A stretch of DNA of 50,695 nt from Vulcanimicrobiota bacterium (GTDB lineage: Bacteria > Vulcanimicrobiota > Vulcanimicrobiia > Vulcanimicrobiales > Vulcanimicrobiaceae): the NCBI GenBank assembly GCA_030041115.1, contig JASHOM010000077.1, forward strand, positions 1 to 50,695, in the 5' to 3' direction. The position numbers and the translations under genes are program-made. The notes below the pieces were generated by a model, which saw only the letters and a list, made by a program, of their open reading frames with translations, did not search any database and had not been told where the DNA came from. This document shows positions 47,651 to 50,695 of the stretch, piece by piece (the stretch's first letter is position 1; the number at the start of each line of letters is the position of its first letter).

Positions 47651-49318
47651 GTGGGCAGCATTCGCGAACTCGACGCGGTGACGATCGGCCAGATCGCTGC
47701 CGGCGAGATCATCGATCGTCCCGCTTCGGTCGTCAAAGAACTCGTCGAGAACGCAGTCGATGCCGGCGCGCAGCGGATTACCGTCAACGTCAGCGGCGGG
47801 GGCCGCGATCTCATCGAAGTGATCGACGACGGCATCGGCATTGCGGCGGAGGACCTGCCGCTCGCGATGCGGCGTCACGCGACGAGCAAGCTGACGGCGG
47901 CCGGCGAGCTCGAGTCGATTGCTACGCTGGGATTTCGCGGTGAAGGGCTCGCTTCGATCGCGGCCGTCGCACGGACCCGGATCGTCTCACGCCGTCAGCA
48001 CGACGCGGTCGGAACCCAACTGCAAGCACACGCCGAGCAGATCGGCGTCGCCGAGCCGGCTCCGTCGCCGGTCGGCACGTGCGTGCGCGTTACGGCGCTC
48101 TTCGAGAACGTGCCGGTTCGCCGCGAGTACCTTCGCTCTCCGGGCGCCGAGTTCAATCGCATCTCGTCCTGGCTCTCCAGTTTCGCACTTGCATATCCCG
48201 ATATCGCGTTTACGCTGCGGCACGACGGCAAAGACGTTTGGGTCATGCCGCCGAGCGGCGACGAGCGCGAGCGGTTGGCAATGGTGTTTGGGCGGCAGGC
48301 TGCCGAACGACTTCGCCCGCTCGACGCGGCCGCCGCGAGCATCCTCCGGGGGCGATTGCGTGGGTTCGTCAGTGAACCCGGATACGATCGTCCCGATCGC
48401 CGAATGCAGCTCCTCTTCGTCAACGGACGCCTGGTGCGAAGTGCGATTCTCGCCGGTGCGTGGACCGGCGGCTATGCGACCTATGCGATGACCGGACGGC
48501 ATCCCTACGGCGTGATCTTTCTCGATCTGCCGCCCAACGAAGTCGATTCCAACGTTCATCCCACCAAAAGCGAGATTCGGCTGCGCTATGCCGCTCAGAT
48601 TTTTGACGCGGTTCGGCGCTCGATCGCGGCAACGTTAGCCGGCCATGCCAAGACGCGCTTCTTCGAACACACCGGCGCGCTGCCGGGAACCGCGATCTCT
48701 TTCGCTCCCGCCGAGATGGCGCTCTTCGACGAATCGTCGCCGCCGATGACCCAAGCCGACCGCCGATTGCGCGTTCTGACGCAACTAGACCGGACGTTCG
48801 TTCTCGCCGCTGACGGTGAAGCATTGCTGCTGGTCGACCAACACGCCGCGCACGAGCGAATCGCCTACGAGTCGATCGTTGCCGCCGCTCGCGGCCGCAC
48901 GACGACCGAACCGCTGATGGTTGCGCAGGTGATCGAGCTCGATGCGGCGCGCAGCGCGGTCTTGGATCGGACGATCGATCTGCTGCGCGAGGGGGGACTC
49001 GAGATCGAGCCCTTCGGCGTGCGAACGTATCGCATCGTCGCAACCCCCTTCGGATACAGTGCTCGGAGGTTCGACGTGGCCGGATTCATCGATGACCTGA
49101 CCGAGGAACCCAAGCAACGCGACGTGCGGGAACGAGTGTGGGCCTCGCTTGCATGTCACTCGGTCACGGTCGCCGGCGAACGCCTCGCCCCTGACGAGAT
49201 GACGACTCTCGTCGAGCGTCTGCAGACCTGCGAGAACCCGATGCACTGCCCGCACGGGCGCCCGACGATGGTGCGCCTGGGCGCCGCCGAGATCGCCCGT
49301 CTCTTCAAGCGTGTCTGA
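47651..49318 (+). CDS. mutL: DNA mismatch repair protein MutL
   Basis: GSIRELDAVTIGQIAAGEIIDRPASVVKELVENAVDAGA, DDGIGI, GFRGEGLASIAAV. GTG at 47651 preferred; GTG 47609 possible; the ORF-track start at 47450 lies inside the antisense M-box. Confidence 0.94.
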   Translation: MGSIRELDAVTIGQIAAGEIIDRPASVVKELVENAVDAGAQRITVNVSGGGRDLIEVIDDGIGIAAEDLPLAMRRHATSKLTAAGELESIATLGFRGEGLASIAAVARTRIVSRRQHDAVGTQLQAHAEQIGVAEPAPSPVGTCVRVTALFENVPVRREYLRSPGAEFNRISSWLSSFALAYPDIAFTLRHDGKDVWVMPPSGDERERLAMVFGRQAAERLRPLDAAAASILRGRLRGFVSEPGYDRPDRRMQLLFVNGRLVRSAILAGAWTGGYATYAMTGRHPYGVIFLDLPPNEVDSNVHPTKSEIRLRYAAQIFDAVRRSIAATLAGHAKTRFFEHTGALPGTAISFAPAEMALFDESSPPMTQADRRLRVLTQLDRTFVLAADGEALLLVDQHAAHERIAYESIVAAARGRTTTEPLMVAQVIELDAARSAVLDRTIDLLREGGLEIEPFGVRTYRIVATPFGYSARRFDVAGFIDDLTEEPKQRDVRERVWASLACHSVTVAGERLAPDEMTTLVERLQTCENPMHCPHGRPTMVRLGAAEIARLFKRV

Positions 49319-50216
49319 AGTTCTGATTCTCACCGGGACGACGGCGAGCGGAAAGACCGACCTCGCTATCGACCTCGCTCGCGAATTCGATGCCGAGATC
49401 GTGGGAGCCGATTCCCGGCAGATTTATCGCGGAATGCCGATCGGCACGGCCGCGCCGTCGCCGGAGCAGCTCGTGCAGGTGCCGCATCACCTCGTCGGGT
49501 TTCTCGATCCCCTCGAACGCTACTCGGCCGCGCGCTACGCGAGCGACGCCATCGCCGCGATCGACGCGATTGGCCGGCGTGGGAAGCGGGCGATCGTCGT
49601 CGGCGGCACCGGCTTCTATATCCGCGCGCTCATCGGCGGCGTCACGCTCGCGCCGCAGCACGACGAAAGCTTGCGCGACCGGCTCGCGCGCGAGGCCTTG
49701 ATCCACCCGGCGGAATTCCTCCACGGCTGGTTGGGCCGGCGCGACTCCGCTCGCGCGCGAGCCCTCAATCCCGGCGACACGTACCGAGTGCTGCGCGCGC
49801 TCGAGATTGCCTTGACCGATCCGGCCGCGCGGCTACGCGATCGGCCGGCGCGCACGTTGGCGACCGAAGGTTTCAAGTGGCTGCTGCTCTTTCTCGATCT
49901 TCCCTGGCAGACGATCGACGGGCGGATCGCGCGTCGCGTCGAGCGCATGCTCGACGCCGGGTTGCTCGAGGAGGCGGAGCGAATCGACGCTGCCGCGATC
50001 GCCGCGAATGCCGTCGGGTATCCGCAAGCGTGCGCGTATGCGCGCGGCTGGTGTACGTATTCGGAGTTGCGCGTCTCGCTCGAGCGCGCGACCCGGCGCT
50101 ACGCGCGTCGCCAGCGCGCGTGGTTTCGAAACGAACCCGGAACGCAGTGGATCGCGCCGGACTTCGTACGCAGCGCGGCGCGGGAAAAGCTCGGCTGGCT
50201 TTCGAAGCGCGCCTAA
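49311..50216 (+). CDS. miaA: tRNA dimethylallyltransferase
   Basis: LTGTTASGKTDLAIDLA, GADSRQIYRGMPIGTA, VGGTGFYIRAL; GTG start overlapping mutL. Confidence 0.95.
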   Translation: MSEVLILTGTTASGKTDLAIDLAREFDAEIVGADSRQIYRGMPIGTAAPSPEQLVQVPHHLVGFLDPLERYSAARYASDAIAAIDAIGRRGKRAIVVGGTGFYIRALIGGVTLAPQHDESLRDRLAREALIHPAEFLHGWLGRRDSARARALNPGDTYRVLRALEIALTDPAARLRDRPARTLATEGFKWLLLFLDLPWQTIDGRIARRVERMLDAGLLEEAERIDAAAIAANAVGYPQACAYARGWCTYSELRVSLERATRRYARRQRAWFRNEPGTQWIAPDFVRSAAREKLGWLSKRA

Positions 50217-50695
50217 TGCACGTTACGAAGATGCACGGCGCTCGCAACGATTTCGTGATCGTCGACGCTCGAAGCCAAGCGCTTCCCGACGGCGCGTCGT
50301 TTGCGCGCTGGGCATGCGATCGCCACGCCGGGATCGGTGCGGACGGTTGTATCGTGCTCGAGCCGGCCCGCTTCGGCGGTGCGCGCATGCGAACGATCAA
50401 TGCCGACGGCAGCGAAGCCGAGATGTGCGGTAACGGGGTCCGATGCGCGGCGCGGTGGCTCGACGAGGCGGGGGAAGGCGAGCGGATCGCGTTCGAAACG
50501 CAGGCCGGGATCGTCCGGACGGAGATCGTCGCACGCGAGCCGGAGTACTTGGTGCGAGTGACGATGGGCGTGCCGAGCGTCGAGGATCTTACGCTCGCGG
50601 TGCCGCCGGGCGCTGCTTGCGTGCAGATCGGCAACCCGCACGTGGTGATCTTTTGCGACGATCTCGATGCGATCGATCTGAAATCCGTCGCCGGC
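50217..50695 (+). CDS. dapF: Diaminopimelate epimerase, truncated by window end
   Basis: MHVTKMHGARNDFVIVDAR...INADGSEAEMCGNGVRCAARWL. Confidence 0.93.

Noticed and set aside
1-50695. CRISPR arrays, tRNAs, rRNAs, IS elements, prophage genes
   Set aside because: No regularly spaced repeats, no convincing T-loop/acceptor pairs, no transposase/integrase/phage motifs seen by eye; a tRNAscan-SE/ISfinder run would be needed for certainty.

Overview
This 50.7 kb, high-GC window has an OM-bearing (diderm) gene content: TolC, an OprB-like porin, and a stalk-domain protein with a probable beta-barrel. It is densely packed and mostly chromosomal housekeeping. I saw no convincing tRNA, rRNA, CRISPR array, transposase or prophage. 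Left to right it contains: a sufC-sufD-sufS-sufU-DUF485-actP run (no sufB) with a divergent SufR-like regulator and a second NifU-like scaffold; folD / O-methyltransferase / flavin reductase / MBL hydrolase / thpR; a TlpA-like redoxin; a nitrilase-family / beta-propeller / phosphodiester-glycosidase run; a stalk-domain outer-membrane-like protein; a hotdog thioesterase; an efflux adaptor + TolC + tandem AhbA/B-like (Lrp fold) protein + two orphan oligopeptide-binding lipoproteins; GT87-like and M50 membrane proteins; a LeuA/homocitrate-synthase family enzyme; two M55 D-aminopeptidases; SprT-like; fumC; GYD; TSUP; efp; plsY; der; miaB; mutS; an LCP protein; an NRAMP-related transporter; a porin; mutL; miaA; and a truncated dapF. 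The strongest non-coding find is on the minus strand at about 47386-47592: a sequence closely matching the M-box (ykoK) Mg2+ riboswitch. It has a good sigma70-type promoter immediately upstream and an intrinsic terminator immediately downstream. It leads into an OprB-like porin and an atypical NRAMP transporter lacking the canonical DPGN and MPH motifs. I interpret this as a riboswitch-controlled Mg2+ uptake operon pairing an outer-membrane channel with an NRMT-type inner-membrane transporter. All calls come from reading the sequence by eye; no database search, covariance model or structure prediction was run.
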